Positions 18,081-26,996 of a DNA stretch of 64,000 nucleotides are shown here, piece after piece. This DNA is from Cupriavidus pauculus (lineage in GTDB: Bacteria; Pseudomonadota; Gammaproteobacteria; Burkholderiales; Burkholderiaceae): contig NZ_CP033969.1 in the NCBI RefSeq assembly GCF_003854935.1, forward strand, positions 2,790,001 to 2,854,000, given 5' to 3'. The notes under the pieces were generated by a model. The model did not search any database. It worked only from the letters and a program-made list of their open reading frames with translations, and was not told the DNA's origin. Both the position numbers and the translations under genes were made by a program. Positions within the stretch are counted from its first letter, which is position 1. Every line of letters starts with the position of its first letter.

Positions 18081-19780
18081 ACGCCATCGACCCGAACCTG
18101 CTCGGCTCCGCCACCTCCGCCCCGCTGTCGCGCGCCGCGCGCCTGCGCCGGATGCTGCTGTCCGACGAACTCGAATTCATCATGGAAGCCCACAACGGCC
18201 TGTCCGCGCGGATCGTGCGCGAGGCCGGCTTCAAGGGCATCTGGGCCTCGGGCCTGGCCATCTCTGCCCAGTTCGGCGTGCGCGACAACAACGAGGCAAG
18301 CTGGACCCAGGTGGTGGACAACCTTGAGTTCATGGCCGACGCCAGCGACCTGCCGATCCTGCTGGACGGCGACACCGGCTACGGCAACTTCAACAACGTG
18401 CGCCGCCTGGTGCGCAAGCTGGAGCAGCGCGGCATTGCCGGCGTCTGCATCGAAGACAAGATCTTCCCGAAGACCAACAGCTTCATCGGCGGCGAGCAGC
18501 AGCCGCTGGCCGACATCGACGAGTTCTGCGGCAAGATCAAGGCCGGCAAGGATTCGCAGGCGGACGACGATTTCTCGATCGTCGCCCGCGTGGAAGCGCT
18601 GATCGCCGGCTGGGGCATGGAAGAGGCACTGCGCCGCGCCGAGGCGTACCACCAGGCTGGCGCCGACGCGATCCTGATCCACAGCAAGCTGTCGAAGGCC
18701 GACGAGATCGTCACGTTCGCGCGCGAATGGGGCAACCGCTGCCCGCTGGTGATCGTGCCGACCAAGTACTACAGCACGCCGACCGACGTGTTCCGCCGTG
18801 CCGGCATCAGCCTGATCATCTGGGCCAACCACCTGATCCGCGTGGCGGCGTCCGGCATGCAGGCCGTGGCGAAGGACATCTACGAGAACCAGACGCTGGT
18901 CAACGTGGAAGACCGCATCGCCACGGTCAACGAGATCTTCCGCCTGCAGGATGCCGACGAGTATTCGGCGGCCGAGAAGATCTACCTGACCGGCGGCCAG
19001 GCGCCGGGGTCGGCCGTGGTGCTGGCCGCGGGCCGTGGCAAGGGCCTGGAGGCGCTGACCGAGGACAAGCCCAAGGTCATGCTGCCGGTGGCCGGCAAGC
19101 CGCTGCTGCGCTGGCTGGTGGACGGCTTCAAGAACCAGGGCATCAACGACATCACCGTGGTGGGCGGCTACAAGGCCGAGGCCATCGACGCGGCCGGCAT
19201 CCACCTGGTGCGCAACGAGCGCCATGCCGAGACCGGCGAGCTGGCGTCGCTGGCCGCCGCCGCCGACGCGCTGCAGCACGACACGGTCATCGCCTACGGC
19301 GACCTGCTGTTCCGCAGCTACATCCTGCGCGACCTGCTGGAAACCGACGCGCCGTTCAGCGTGGTGGTGGATTCGTCCGAGTCCACGCCGTCGAACCAGA
19401 GCGTGCGCGACTTTGCGTGGTGCTCGGCCGCCGACGACCGCGACCTGTTCGGCCAGAAGATCGTGCTCAAGAAGATTTCTGACGACGTGCCGGCAGGCGA
19501 CGCGCCGCACGGCCGCTGGATCGGCCTGATGAACGTGCGCGGCGAAGGCCGCGCGCGCCTGCAGAAGCTGCTGGCCGAACTGCGCGAGCGGCCGGACTTC
19601 GACAAGCTCGACATCCCCGACCTGCTCAACGCGCTGGTCGCGGCCGGCGAGCAGGTGGAGGTCAAGTACGTGCACGGCCACTGGCGCGGTGTGAACGACC
19701 TGGACGACTTCCGCCGGGCCGGCGACTTCGCGCACGGCCAGACGCCGTTCGCGGTGGGCGGCGGCGAGGCCGCGCAATGA
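18077..19780 (+). CDS. pepM: Phosphoenolpyruvate mutase fused to a nucleotidyltransferase
   Basis: 567 residues, two enzymes in one chain. Residues about 20-300 form an isocitrate-lyase-superfamily barrel with the diagnostic PEP mutase motif [10 protein letters not shown] (126-135) and Mg-binding 'LLDGDTGYG' (95-103); it converts PEP to phosphonopyruvate, the C-P bond-forming step of nearly all phosphonate natural products. Residues about 312-560 form a nucleotidyltransferase ('[25 protein letters not shown]', '[11 protein letters not shown]', '[13 protein letters not shown]'), matching PntC-type phosphonate cytidylyltransferase domains known to be fused to PepM. It overlaps both neighbours by ATGA, so stoichiometric translation with decarboxylase is likely. 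Confidence 0.95.
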   Translation: MNAIDPNLLGSATSAPLSRAARLRRMLLSDELEFIMEAHNGLSARIVREAGFKGIWASGLAISAQFGVRDNNEASWTQVVDNLEFMADASDLPILLDGDTGYGNFNNVRRLVRKLEQRGIAGVCIEDKIFPKTNSFIGGEQQPLADIDEFCGKIKAGKDSQADDDFSIVARVEALIAGWGMEEALRRAEAYHQAGADAILIHSKLSKADEIVTFAREWGNRCPLVIVPTKYYSTPTDVFRRAGISLIIWANHLIRVAASGMQAVAKDIYENQTLVNVEDRIATVNEIFRLQDADEYSAAEKIYLTGGQAPGSAVVLAAGRGKGLEALTEDKPKVMLPVAGKPLLRWLVDGFKNQGINDITVVGGYKAEAIDAAGIHLVRNERHAETGELASLAAAADALQHDTVIAYGDLLFRSYILRDLLETDAPFSVVVDSSESTPSNQSVRDFAWCSAADDRDLFGQKIVLKKISDDVPAGDAPHGRWIGLMNVRGEGRARLQKLLAELRERPDFDKLDIPDLLNALVAAGEQVEVKYVHGHWRGVNDLDDFRRAGDFAHGQTPFAVGGGEAAQ

Positions 19781-20964
19781 TCGAGGCGGTCCAGTTCGTG
19801 GAAGCCGCGCGCGAGCGCGGTTTCCAGTGGTACGCGGGCGTGCCCTGCTCGTACCTGACGCCGTTCATCAACTACGTGGTACAGGACCCGTCGCTGCACT
19901 ACGTGTCGGCCGCCAACGAGGGCGACGCCGTGGCGTTCATCGCCGGCGTGACGCAGGGCGCGCGCAACGGCGTGCGCGGCATCACGATGATGCAGAACTC
20001 GGGGCTCGGCAACGCCGTGAGCCCGCTGACGTCGCTGACCTACACGTTCCGGCTGCCGCAACTGCTGATCGTGACGTGGCGCGGCCAGCCCGGCGGCGCC
20101 GCCGACGAGCCCCAGCACGCGCTGATGGGGCCGGTCACCCCGCAGATGCTGGACACGATGCAGATCCCGTGGGAACTGTTTCCGACCGACGCCGAGGCCG
20201 TGGGCCCGGCGCTCGACCGGGCCATCGCCCACATGGACGCCACCGGCCGGCCGTACGCGCTGGTCATGCAGAAAGGCAGCGTGGCGCCCTACCCGCTGAC
20301 GTCGCAGACGCCGCCGGTGGCCCGCCCGAAGGCGGTGCCGCGCGACGCCGGCACCGGCGCGGCGACGCTGCCGAGCCGCCAGCAGGCGCTGCAGCGGGTC
20401 ATCGCCCATACGCCGGTCGATTCGACCGTGGTGCTGGCGTCCACGGGCTTCTGCGGCCGTGAGCTGTACGCGCTCGATGACCGGCCGAACCAGCTCTACA
20501 TGGTGGGTTCGATGGGCTGCCTGACGCCGTTCGCGCTTGGCCTGGCGCTGGCGCGGCCGGACCTGCGCGTGGTGGCCGTGGACGGCGACGGCGCGGCGCT
20601 GATGCGCATGGGCGTGTTCGCCACGCTGGGCGCCTACGGGCCGGCCAACCTCACGCACGTGCTGCTGGACAACAATGCGCACGATTCCACGGGCGGCCAG
20701 GCGACGGTGTCGCACAACGTGTCGTTCGCCGGCGTGGCGGCGGCCTGCGGCTATGCGTCGGCCGTCGAGGGCGACAGCCTGGACCTGCTGGACACGGTGC
20801 TGGCCCAGGCGGCCACGGCCACGTCGGGGCCCGCCTTCGTCTGCCTGCGCACGCGCCCCGGATCGCCGGACGACCTGCCCCGCCCGTCGGTGACGCCGGT
20901 GCAGGTCAAGACGCGCCTGGCGCGCCAGATCGGCGCCGACCAGGGCAACGCCAACCACGCCTGA
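19777..20964 (+). CDS. ppd: Phosphonopyruvate decarboxylase
   Basis: 395-residue thiamine-diphosphate enzyme. The conserved catalytic Glu is E48 ('[10 protein letters not shown]') and the cofactor motif runs from GDG (270-272) to N299-N300 ('[13 protein letters not shown]'). It decarboxylates phosphonopyruvate to phosphonoacetaldehyde, the irreversible pull that makes the unfavourable PEP mutase reaction productive. ATG overlaps the mutase stop by 4 bases; the transaminase follows 21 bases later. Full length for the family with no sign of damage. Confidence 0.95.
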   Translation: MIEAVQFVEAARERGFQWYAGVPCSYLTPFINYVVQDPSLHYVSAANEGDAVAFIAGVTQGARNGVRGITMMQNSGLGNAVSPLTSLTYTFRLPQLLIVTWRGQPGGAADEPQHALMGPVTPQMLDTMQIPWELFPTDAEAVGPALDRAIAHMDATGRPYALVMQKGSVAPYPLTSQTPPVARPKAVPRDAGTGAATLPSRQQALQRVIAHTPVDSTVVLASTGFCGRELYALDDRPNQLYMVGSMGCLTPFALGLALARPDLRVVAVDGDGAALMRMGVFATLGAYGPANLTHVLLDNNAHDSTGGQATVSHNVSFAGVAAACGYASAVEGDSLDLLDTVLAQAATATSGPAFVCLRTRPGSPDDLPRPSVTPVQVKTRLARQIGADQGNANHA

Positions 20965-20985
20965 ATCACGCTTGAGACCAATCGC

Positions 20986-22053
20986 ATGCTGCTTCTGAAT
21001 CCCGGCCCGGTGACGCTGTCCGAGCGCGTCCGCCAGAGCCTGCTGCAAACCGACCTGTGCCACCGCGAAAGCGAGTTCTTCGACCTGCAGGACGAAGCGC
21101 GCGCGCGGCTGATCGACATCTACGGGCTGGACCCGTCCGTCTGGACGGCGGTGCTGATGACCGGCTCCGGCACGGCCGCGCTGGAAAGCATGATCGCCGG
21201 CCTGGTGCCGGCGCAGGGCAAGCTGCTGATCGTGCAGAACGGCGTCTATGGCGAGCGCATCGCCCAGATCGCCACGCAGTACCAGATCCCGCACACGGTG
21301 GTGAAGCACGAGTGGATGGAGGCGCCCGACCTGGCCCGCATCGACGCGGCGCTGGCGGCCGACCCGGCCATCACGCACCTGGCGGTGATCCACCACGAGA
21401 CCACCACGGGCCGCCTGAACGACCTGCCCGCCATCGACCGGCTGTGCCAGGCGCGCGGCGTGCGGCTGCTGGCCGATACGGTGAGCAGCTTCGGCGCCGA
21501 GGCCATCGACTTCGGCGGCCACATCGACGCGGTGGCCGCCACGGCCAACAAATGCCTGCACGGCGTGCCGGGCGCGGCGTTCGTCATCGTGCGCCGCGCG
21601 GCGCTGGCCAACGCGGTCAGCCGCACGTACTACCTGGATATCGCCCGCTACGCCCGCCAGCAGGACCAGCGCAACACGCCGTTCACGCCGTCGGTGCATG
21701 CGTTCTACGCGCTGGTGGAGGCGCTGCGCGAGCACCAGGACGAAGGCGGCTGGCAGGCGCGCCACCAGCGCTACGCCGCGCTGGCCGAGGAAGTCCGCAC
21801 CGGCCTGGCCGCGCTGGGCATCGAGGCACTGTGGCCTGCCGCCCAGTCATCGGTGGTGCTGCGCGCGTACAAGCTGCCCGCCGGCGTGACCTACGAACAA
21901 CTGCACGACGGCCTGAAGGCGCGCGGCTTCATCATCTACGCCGGCCAGGGCGGGCTGTCGTCGCAACTGTTCCGCATCTCGACAATGGGCGCACTGACCG
22001 CCGCCGACATGCACCGCCTGATCGCCGGATTCCGGGAACTGCTGCATCGGTGA
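20986..22053 (+). CDS. phnW: 2-aminoethylphosphonate transaminase
   Basis: 355-residue class-V PLP enzyme starting 'MLLLNPGPVTLSERVRQSL', the family's typical opening. The Schiff-base lysine is K189 in 'ATANKCLHGVPG'; cofactor Asp lies in 'LLADTVSSFGAE'. In catabolic clusters PhnW removes the amino group of AEP. Here, downstream of PEP mutase and phosphonopyruvate decarboxylase and with no phosphonatase (phnX) or AEP uptake gene, it should run in the biosynthetic direction, making AEP from phosphonoacetaldehyde. Last gene of the operon; a tandem cluster of palindromic repeats begins within 60 bases. Confidence 0.93.
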   Translation: MLLLNPGPVTLSERVRQSLLQTDLCHRESEFFDLQDEARARLIDIYGLDPSVWTAVLMTGSGTAALESMIAGLVPAQGKLLIVQNGVYGERIAQIATQYQIPHTVVKHEWMEAPDLARIDAALAADPAITHLAVIHHETTTGRLNDLPAIDRLCQARGVRLLADTVSSFGAEAIDFGGHIDAVAATANKCLHGVPGAAFVIVRRAALANAVSRTYYLDIARYARQQDQRNTPFTPSVHAFYALVEALREHQDEGGWQARHQRYAALAEEVRTGLAALGIEALWPAAQSSVVLRAYKLPAGVTYEQLHDGLKARGFIIYAGQGGLSSQLFRISTMGALTAADMHRLIAGFRELLHR

Positions 22054-22111
22054 GGGGTGGCTTGTTGGGGAGAGAGAAGGCCGGTGGCGTGTGTCATGCC
22101 GCCGGTTTTCT

Positions 22112-22234
22112 CCCCTCTCCCACAACGTGGGAGAGGGGCCGGGGGTGAGGGCATTGAGGCGCTGCTTGCCGACAGGTCGCAATTTGAACCGCCGGCCCTC
22201 ACCCCCAACCCCTCTCCCGCATGCGGGAGAGGGG
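22112..22234. repeat. Composite palindromic repeat, copy B
   Basis: Same architecture as copy A: 12-bp GTGGGAGAGGGG hairpin, central CTTGCCGACAGGTCGCAATT block, and a terminal GCGGGAGAGGGG hairpin. First of four tandem direct copies downstream of phnW. Confidence 0.88.
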
Positions 22235-22277
22235 AGCAAAAAAACGCCGCCGGCAAATGTCATGCCGCCGGTTTTCT

Positions 22278-22400
22278 CCCCTCTCCCACAACGTGGGAGA
22301 GGGGCCGGGGGAGAGGGCATTGAGGCTCTGCTTGCCGACAGGTCGCAATTTGAACCGCCTGCCCTCTCCCCCAACCCCTCTCCCGCATGCGGGAGAGGGG
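22278..22400. repeat. Composite palindromic repeat, copy C
   Basis: Near-identical to copy B, 166 bases further on. The linker between copies (GCCGCCGG...TGTCATGCCGCCGG) is itself repeated, so the amplified unit is larger than the palindrome. Confidence 0.88.
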
Positions 22401-22443
22401 AGTAAAAAAACGCCGCCGGCGAATGTCATGCCACTGGTTTTCT

Positions 22444-22565
22444 CCCCTCTCCCACAACGTGGGAGAGGGGCCGGGGGAGAGGGCATTGAGGCTCTGCTTG
22501 CCGACAGGTCGCAATTTGACCGCCGGCCCTCTCCCCCAACCCCTCTCCCGCTCGCGGGAGAGGGG
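22444..22565. repeat. Composite palindromic repeat, copy D
   Basis: Third tandem copy. It is one base shorter in the central block (TTTGACCGCC instead of TTTGAACCGCC) and has a GCTCGC loop in the right hairpin. Confidence 0.88.
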
Positions 22566-22637
22566 AGCAAGACCTCAGCTTCGGCTCGACCTCGACCGCT
22601 TGGTGGCACTGCAGCCTGACGCCAGCGATGGTTTTCT

Positions 22638-22760
22638 CCCCTCTCCCACAACGTGGGAGAGGGGCCGGGGGAGAGGGCATTGAGGCTCTGCTTGCCGACA
22701 GGCCGCAATTTGAACCGCCTGCCCTCACCCCCAACCCCTCTCCCGCTCGCGGGAGAGGGG
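22638..22760. repeat. Composite palindromic repeat, copy E
   Basis: Fourth tandem copy, separated from D by 72 bases of unrelated sequence containing TGACGCCAGCGATGG, a tag that also precedes copies near 29.1 kb. It ends 20 bases before the stop of the convergent phospholipase-D gene. Confidence 0.88.
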
Positions 22761-22780
22761 AGCAAAACATCAGCGTCCCG

Positions 22781-24364
22781 TCAAAGCTCCTCCTCCACCG
22801 GCAATATCCTTAGCACGCCCTGCTTAAACTTGTCCCAGGCGTTCATGTCGGGTTCGCGGTCGTAGGTGCGCAGCACCCCGCCTTCGCGTGTCACCCATTG
22901 CAGTGACTCGCCGTCGTCGGCCAGCACCACCTGGTAGGCCGCGTCGAGCAGCGCGTCGTCCACGCCCTGCCCCAGCATGTCGCACAGTTCGCGGCTGTCC
23001 ACGACGATGCCCATCTCGGTGTTGAGCCGGGCGGAGCGCGGGTCCAGGTTCAGGGAGCCGATGAACAACTGGTGCCGGTCGACCATATAGGTCTTGGCGT
23101 GCAGGCTGGCGCGGCTGCTGCCGCCCGGGCCGTGGCGCTTTTTTTCCTTGGCCAGTTCCGCGTAGGCGGTTGGCTTCAGCTCGTAGAGGATGACGCCCGC
23201 CTTGAGCAGCGCGCGGCGCTTGGGCGCGTAGCCGGCGTGGACCGCGGTGACGTCGGTGGCGCCGTAGGAATTGGTCAGGATCCGCACCTGCACGCCGCGC
23301 TGCTGCATGCCGATCAGCCACGTCATGGCCGACTTGGGCGGCACGAAGTACGGCGAAATCAGCGTCAGGTCGTGCTGGGCGCCCTCCAGGAACCTGACCA
23401 GTTGGGGAATCGCGTGGGTCGAGTCGTCCTCGGGCGGGTGCAGTACCTTGGCCGCGCGGTCGGCGATTACCGTGGCCTGGCCGCGGTATGCGGTCAGGCG
23501 GTTCTCGCGGATCAACTGGACGATGCCGGTTTCCAGCACCGACTTGCCGTAGGGCGTGGCGCGCATCGCCACGGCGTGCTCGTCCAGGTAGGTGCGCAGC
23601 TTCTGCTGCTGCGTGGCCGCCTCGGCGCCGGACAGCGGCGTGGCCAGGGCCGACAGCGGGTACACGGCCTCGCTGTTCCAGAAATCGTCGAACACGCCCG
23701 ATACCTGCGGCACCACCGGCCCGCCCGCCAGCAGGTCCAGGTCGGTGAAATCGGTATCGGCCGCGCCGTAGTACTGGTCGCCGATATTGCGTCCGCCGAC
23801 GATGGTGAGCTGATTGTCGGCCGTCATCGACTTGTTGTGCATGCGCCGGTCGATGCGCCGGAAATCGGTCACGTACTCGAACAGCCGCAGCCCCCGGCTG
23901 GCAAACGGGTTGAACAGCCGCACCTCGACGTTTGGATGGGCGTCCACGGCCGACAGCGCCTTGTCCTGCCCGCCGGTGTGGATGTCGTCGAGCAGCACCC
24001 GCACGCGCACGCCCCGGTCTGCCGCGGCCATGATCTCGGCCAGCAGCGTGAGGCCCGTGTTGTCGGCGTCGAAGATGTAGTACTGGATGTCCAGGCTGCG
24101 CTGGGCCGTGCGCGCCAGCGCGATGCGCATGGCCAGCGCGTCGGTGCCGGCCAGCAGCGGGTAGAACACTGACTGGCCCGGATGCTCGGCCAGCGTCGGG
24201 GCCAGCCCGCGTGCCAGCACTGTGTCGCCGGTGTCCTGCAGCGCCGTCTCCGGTGCCAGCGTGGGCCGCTGCGGCAGCCCCGTGCACGCGGCCATCAGCA
24301 TCGCAAACAACATCGCCAGCGGCCGGCCTAGCCAGCCGGGCGCCGCCTGCGTGACATGCGTCAT
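22781..24364 (-). CDS. Phospholipase-D family lipoprotein, cardiolipin-synthase-like (ClsC type)
   Basis: 527 residues. A lipoprotein signal ends at M-A-A-C with Cys27. Two catalytic HKD motifs are intact: H176-x-K178-x4-D183 ('HNKSMTADNQLTIVGGRN') and a second at about residue 420 ('HAKTYMVDRHQLFIGSLN'). Twin HKD motifs with GG/GS-x-N tails mark the cardiolipin synthase/PLD superfamily, and two HKDs with an N-terminal anchor resemble YmdC/ClsC. The expected activity is phosphatidyl transfer at the membrane. The neighbouring phosphonolipid-type operon ends 727 bases away on the opposite strand, so the region may be a lipid-remodelling locus, but co-regulation is not evident. Confidence 0.88.
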   Translation of the reverse strand: MTHVTQAAPGWLGRPLAMLFAMLMAACTGLPQRPTLAPETALQDTGDTVLARGLAPTLAEHPGQSVFYPLLAGTDALAMRIALARTAQRSLDIQYYIFDADNTGLTLLAEIMAAADRGVRVRVLLDDIHTGGQDKALSAVDAHPNVEVRLFNPFASRGLRLFEYVTDFRRIDRRMHNKSMTADNQLTIVGGRNIGDQYYGAADTDFTDLDLLAGGPVVPQVSGVFDDFWNSEAVYPLSALATPLSGAEAATQQQKLRTYLDEHAVAMRATPYGKSVLETGIVQLIRENRLTAYRGQATVIADRAAKVLHPPEDDSTHAIPQLVRFLEGAQHDLTLISPYFVPPKSAMTWLIGMQQRGVQVRILTNSYGATDVTAVHAGYAPKRRALLKAGVILYELKPTAYAELAKEKKRHGPGGSSRASLHAKTYMVDRHQLFIGSLNLDPRSARLNTEMGIVVDSRELCDMLGQGVDDALLDAAYQVVLADDGESLQWVTREGGVLRTYDREPDMNAWDKFKQGVLRILPVEEEL

Positions 24365-24493
24365 GCGCTCTCCCGTGATTGTTCCAGTGCCAACAACTGA
24401 CTTGTACCAAAACCACCATTGCCATGGTAGCGCCCGCTGCTATGCTTTCGATACTTGCATTTTGATAGCTTTATAGCCCAACCGAATAAGCTT

Positions 24494-25564
24494 ATGACCA
24501 CCCTGTTCGATCCGCTTCAGATTGGCGACCTGCATCTGCCCAACCGTATCGTGATGGCGCCGCTGACGCGCCTGCGCGCCGCCGCGCCCGTGCACGTACC
24601 CAACGCGCTGATGGCCGAGTATTACGCCCAGCGCGCCAGCGCCGGGCTGCTGATTTCCGAAGGGGTGCCGGTGTCGCCCGACGGCGTCGGCTACGAGAAC
24701 GTGCCGGGTCTGTGGACCGACGAACAGGTGGCCGGCTGGAAGGTCGTCACCGACGCCGTGCATCGCGCGGGCGGCCGGATCGTGGCCCAGTTGTGGCACG
24801 TGGGTCGCATTTCCGACCCGAGCCTGCTCGACGGCCGCACGCCGGTGGCGCCCAGCCCCATCGCGGCCGGCGGCAACGTCAGCCTGCTGCGCCCGCAGCG
24901 CCCGTTCGTGGTGCCGCGCGCGCTGACCGTGGAAGAAATCGCCCAGGTGGTGGCCGATTTTGGCCGGGCGGCGGCCAATGCCAAGGCGGCCGGCTTTGAT
25001 GGCGTGACGATCCACGCGGCCAACGGCTACCTGCTCGACCAGTTCCTGCAGGACGGCAGCAACGTCCGCACCGACGCCTATGGCGGCTCGACCGAGAACC
25101 GCGCCCGGATTCTGCTGGAAGTGGCCGATGCGGTCACGGCCGTGTGGAGCCCGAACCGCGTGGGCGTGCATCTGGCGCCGCGCTCGCCGAGCCATTCGAT
25201 GGCCGACAGCCAGCCGGCCGAGACCTTCGGCTACGTGGCCCGGGCGCTGGGCCAGCGCGGGCTGGGGTTCCTGTTCGTGCGGGAGACGCGGGGAGACGGC
25301 GCGCTGCTGCCGCAGCTCAAGCGCGCGTTTGGCGGGGCGATCATCGCCAACGACGGGTTCGACCAGGACGCCGCGCAGGCCGTGCTGGCCTCGGGCGATG
25401 CCGATGCGGTGGCCTTTGGCCGTGCCTACATCGCCAATCCTGACCTCGTGGAGCGGCTGCGCCAGGGCGCGGCGCTGAACGACGTCAATCCGGCCACGAT
25501 GTACGGCGGCAGCGCCCAGGGCTACACCGACTACCCCACGCTGGCCCAGACGGCCGAAGCCTGA
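24494..25564 (+). CDS. Old Yellow Enzyme family alkene reductase (NemA-like)
   Basis: 356 residues from ATG 24494 (MTTLFDPLQIGDLHLPNRIVMAPLTR), the usual opening of the family; an upstream in-frame ATG at 24455 would add 13 atypical residues. FMN-binding TIM barrel with 'PLTRLRA' (residues 20-30), 'IVAQLWHVGRIS', substrate-binding His/Asn in 'TIHAANGYLLDQFLQDGSNVRTDAYGGS' and the C-terminal phosphate site 'DAVAFGRAYIANPDLVERL'. It reduces activated C=C bonds or nitro groups with NAD(P)H. Monocistronic; convergent with the Rieske gene. Confidence 0.92.
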   Translation: MTTLFDPLQIGDLHLPNRIVMAPLTRLRAAAPVHVPNALMAEYYAQRASAGLLISEGVPVSPDGVGYENVPGLWTDEQVAGWKVVTDAVHRAGGRIVAQLWHVGRISDPSLLDGRTPVAPSPIAAGGNVSLLRPQRPFVVPRALTVEEIAQVVADFGRAAANAKAAGFDGVTIHAANGYLLDQFLQDGSNVRTDAYGGSTENRARILLEVADAVTAVWSPNRVGVHLAPRSPSHSMADSQPAETFGYVARALGQRGLGFLFVRETRGDGALLPQLKRAFGGAIIANDGFDQDAAQAVLASGDADAVAFGRAYIANPDLVERLRQGAALNDVNPATMYGGSAQGYTDYPTLAQTAEA

Positions 25565-25594
25565 CGCCCACGGCGGCGCGGGCGCCCCGGGGTG

Positions 25595-26743
25595 TCAGGG
25601 CTGCCCGGCCGCCACCGGCTGGATCGGGATCACGGTGCGGGCGCCCCGCTCGCGCAGCAGGTCGCGCAGGTCCTTGATGACCGGGAAGACCTCGTGGTTG
25701 CGGTCCTCGCCCTGGCTGTCGTGGGCGGCCTGCTCCATTTCCACGATCTCGCGGTCTTCCTTGAAGATCCGCTCGGTGAACCAGACCAGCAGCGGCCACG
25801 CCAGGTCCAGCGCGAACGGCACGCCGGGGCGGCGGATCGACAGCAGGCCAAACGTGCGATTGGTGCGCTGCGCCGCGTCCAGCGGCACGTAGGTGATCCA
25901 CAGGTCCATCACCAGCGTGCCCGACCCCGAGCGGATCTGCAGCGTCTGGTACGGGTAGCTCGTGCGCACGGTCATCACGTCCTTGTTGTTCTGGCCGCCG
26001 TCCTTGCCGAACACCAGCGCCTCGCCCACCGGCTGCTTGCCGCGCTCGCGCTCGAACACATAGTCGACCTCGACGAAATCCTCGCCGCGCCGCCGGCCCA
26101 GCGACCGCGCGCGCATCATCCCCATCTGCTTGCGATGCAGAAACTGATGGTTCATGTCCATCAGGTTCTCGTGCATGAATGAATAGTGACACTTGACCTC
26201 GCGGCCCAGGCGGCGGGTCTTGTACTGCTTGTCCGCGACCGATGCGAACGCGGGCAGCGCCTGGGGATCGGCCAGCGCCGGGTTGCCGGGGAACACGAAG
26301 ATCAGGCCGGCGCGTTCCTCGCACGGATAGGCGCGCACGCCGTTGGGCAGGCGTTCCTTGCCCAGGTACGGCACGTCGATGCAGCGGCCCGAGCAGTCGT
26401 ACGTCCAGCCGTGGTAGCAGCATCGGATCGACTCGCCGTCCACCACGCCCGCATGCAGCGGCACCTGGCGGTGCGCGCAGCGGTCTTCCAGCGCGAACAC
26501 CTTGCCCGTGGCGGTGCGTACCAGCACGATTGGGTCGCCGGCAAACCGCACGCCCAGCGCGCGGCCGGCCTTCAGTTCGCGGGACCAGGCCAGCGGGTAC
26601 CAGTGATCGGGATGGATGGGCACGCGGCGCAGGTCGCGCGGGGCCGGCGCGGCGGCCGCCGGGGGCGCGGGAATGGCGCCAGCCGGGGCGGCCTCGCCGG
26701 AGACGTCGATCGGATGGCGGTCAAGCGCGGACTCGGCATACAT
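25595..26743 (-). CDS. Rieske non-heme iron oxygenase, catalytic (alpha) subunit
   Basis: 382 residues. The Rieske [2Fe-2S] ligands are C89-x-H91 and C108-x2-H111 ('CAHRQVPLHAG', 'CCYHGWTYD'). The mononuclear iron site lies at H199 and H203 in 'HENLMDMNHQFLHRK', with bridging D196. The first 40 residues are Ala/Pro-rich and probably disordered. Relatives hydroxylate or demethylate aromatic or alkyl substrates, and need a reductase, which is not encoded next to it. Substrate unknown. It is divergent from the hybrid histidine kinase. Confidence 0.88.
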   Translation of the reverse strand: MYAESALDRHPIDVSGEAAPAGAIPAPPAAAAPAPRDLRRVPIHPDHWYPLAWSRELKAGRALGVRFAGDPIVLVRTATGKVFALEDRCAHRQVPLHAGVVDGESIRCCYHGWTYDCSGRCIDVPYLGKERLPNGVRAYPCEERAGLIFVFPGNPALADPQALPAFASVADKQYKTRRLGREVKCHYSFMHENLMDMNHQFLHRKQMGMMRARSLGRRRGEDFVEVDYVFERERGKQPVGEALVFGKDGGQNNKDVMTVRTSYPYQTLQIRSGSGTLVMDLWITYVPLDAAQRTNRTFGLLSIRRPGVPFALDLAWPLLVWFTERIFKEDREIVEMEQAAHDSQGEDRNHEVFPVIKDLRDLLRERGARTVIPIQPVAAGQP

Positions 26744-26996
26744 GCAGGGCGTCTCCTGGGGGCGCGGCTCCCGGCCGCTCGTCGCCGGACGGGCGAACCG
26801 CGGCTGCCGGGAAGTGAATCGTGGGAGTCTAACCCAACGGCCGCCGCCGGTCTGTCAGCTTTTATCCGACTGGCGGCCCGCACCGTCCAGTTGTCGCCCG
26901 CCCCCCTGGCCGGACCGCCGATTCGCCACACATTTGTCATCCGCAGCGTTCGTACGACGCCAATCGGGTTATCCTTGCGGCAACTCACACAGAGAC

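Noticed and set aside
20986-22053. AEP catabolic operon (PhnW in degradative direction)
   Set aside because: No phosphonatase, PhnA/PhnY or AEP transporter is present, and PEP mutase plus decarboxylase lie directly upstream.
22057-22813. Several overlapping frames such as 'LSPGPSPTLWERGE'
   Set aside because: They are translations of the palindromic repeat elements, which commonly give such spurious peptides.
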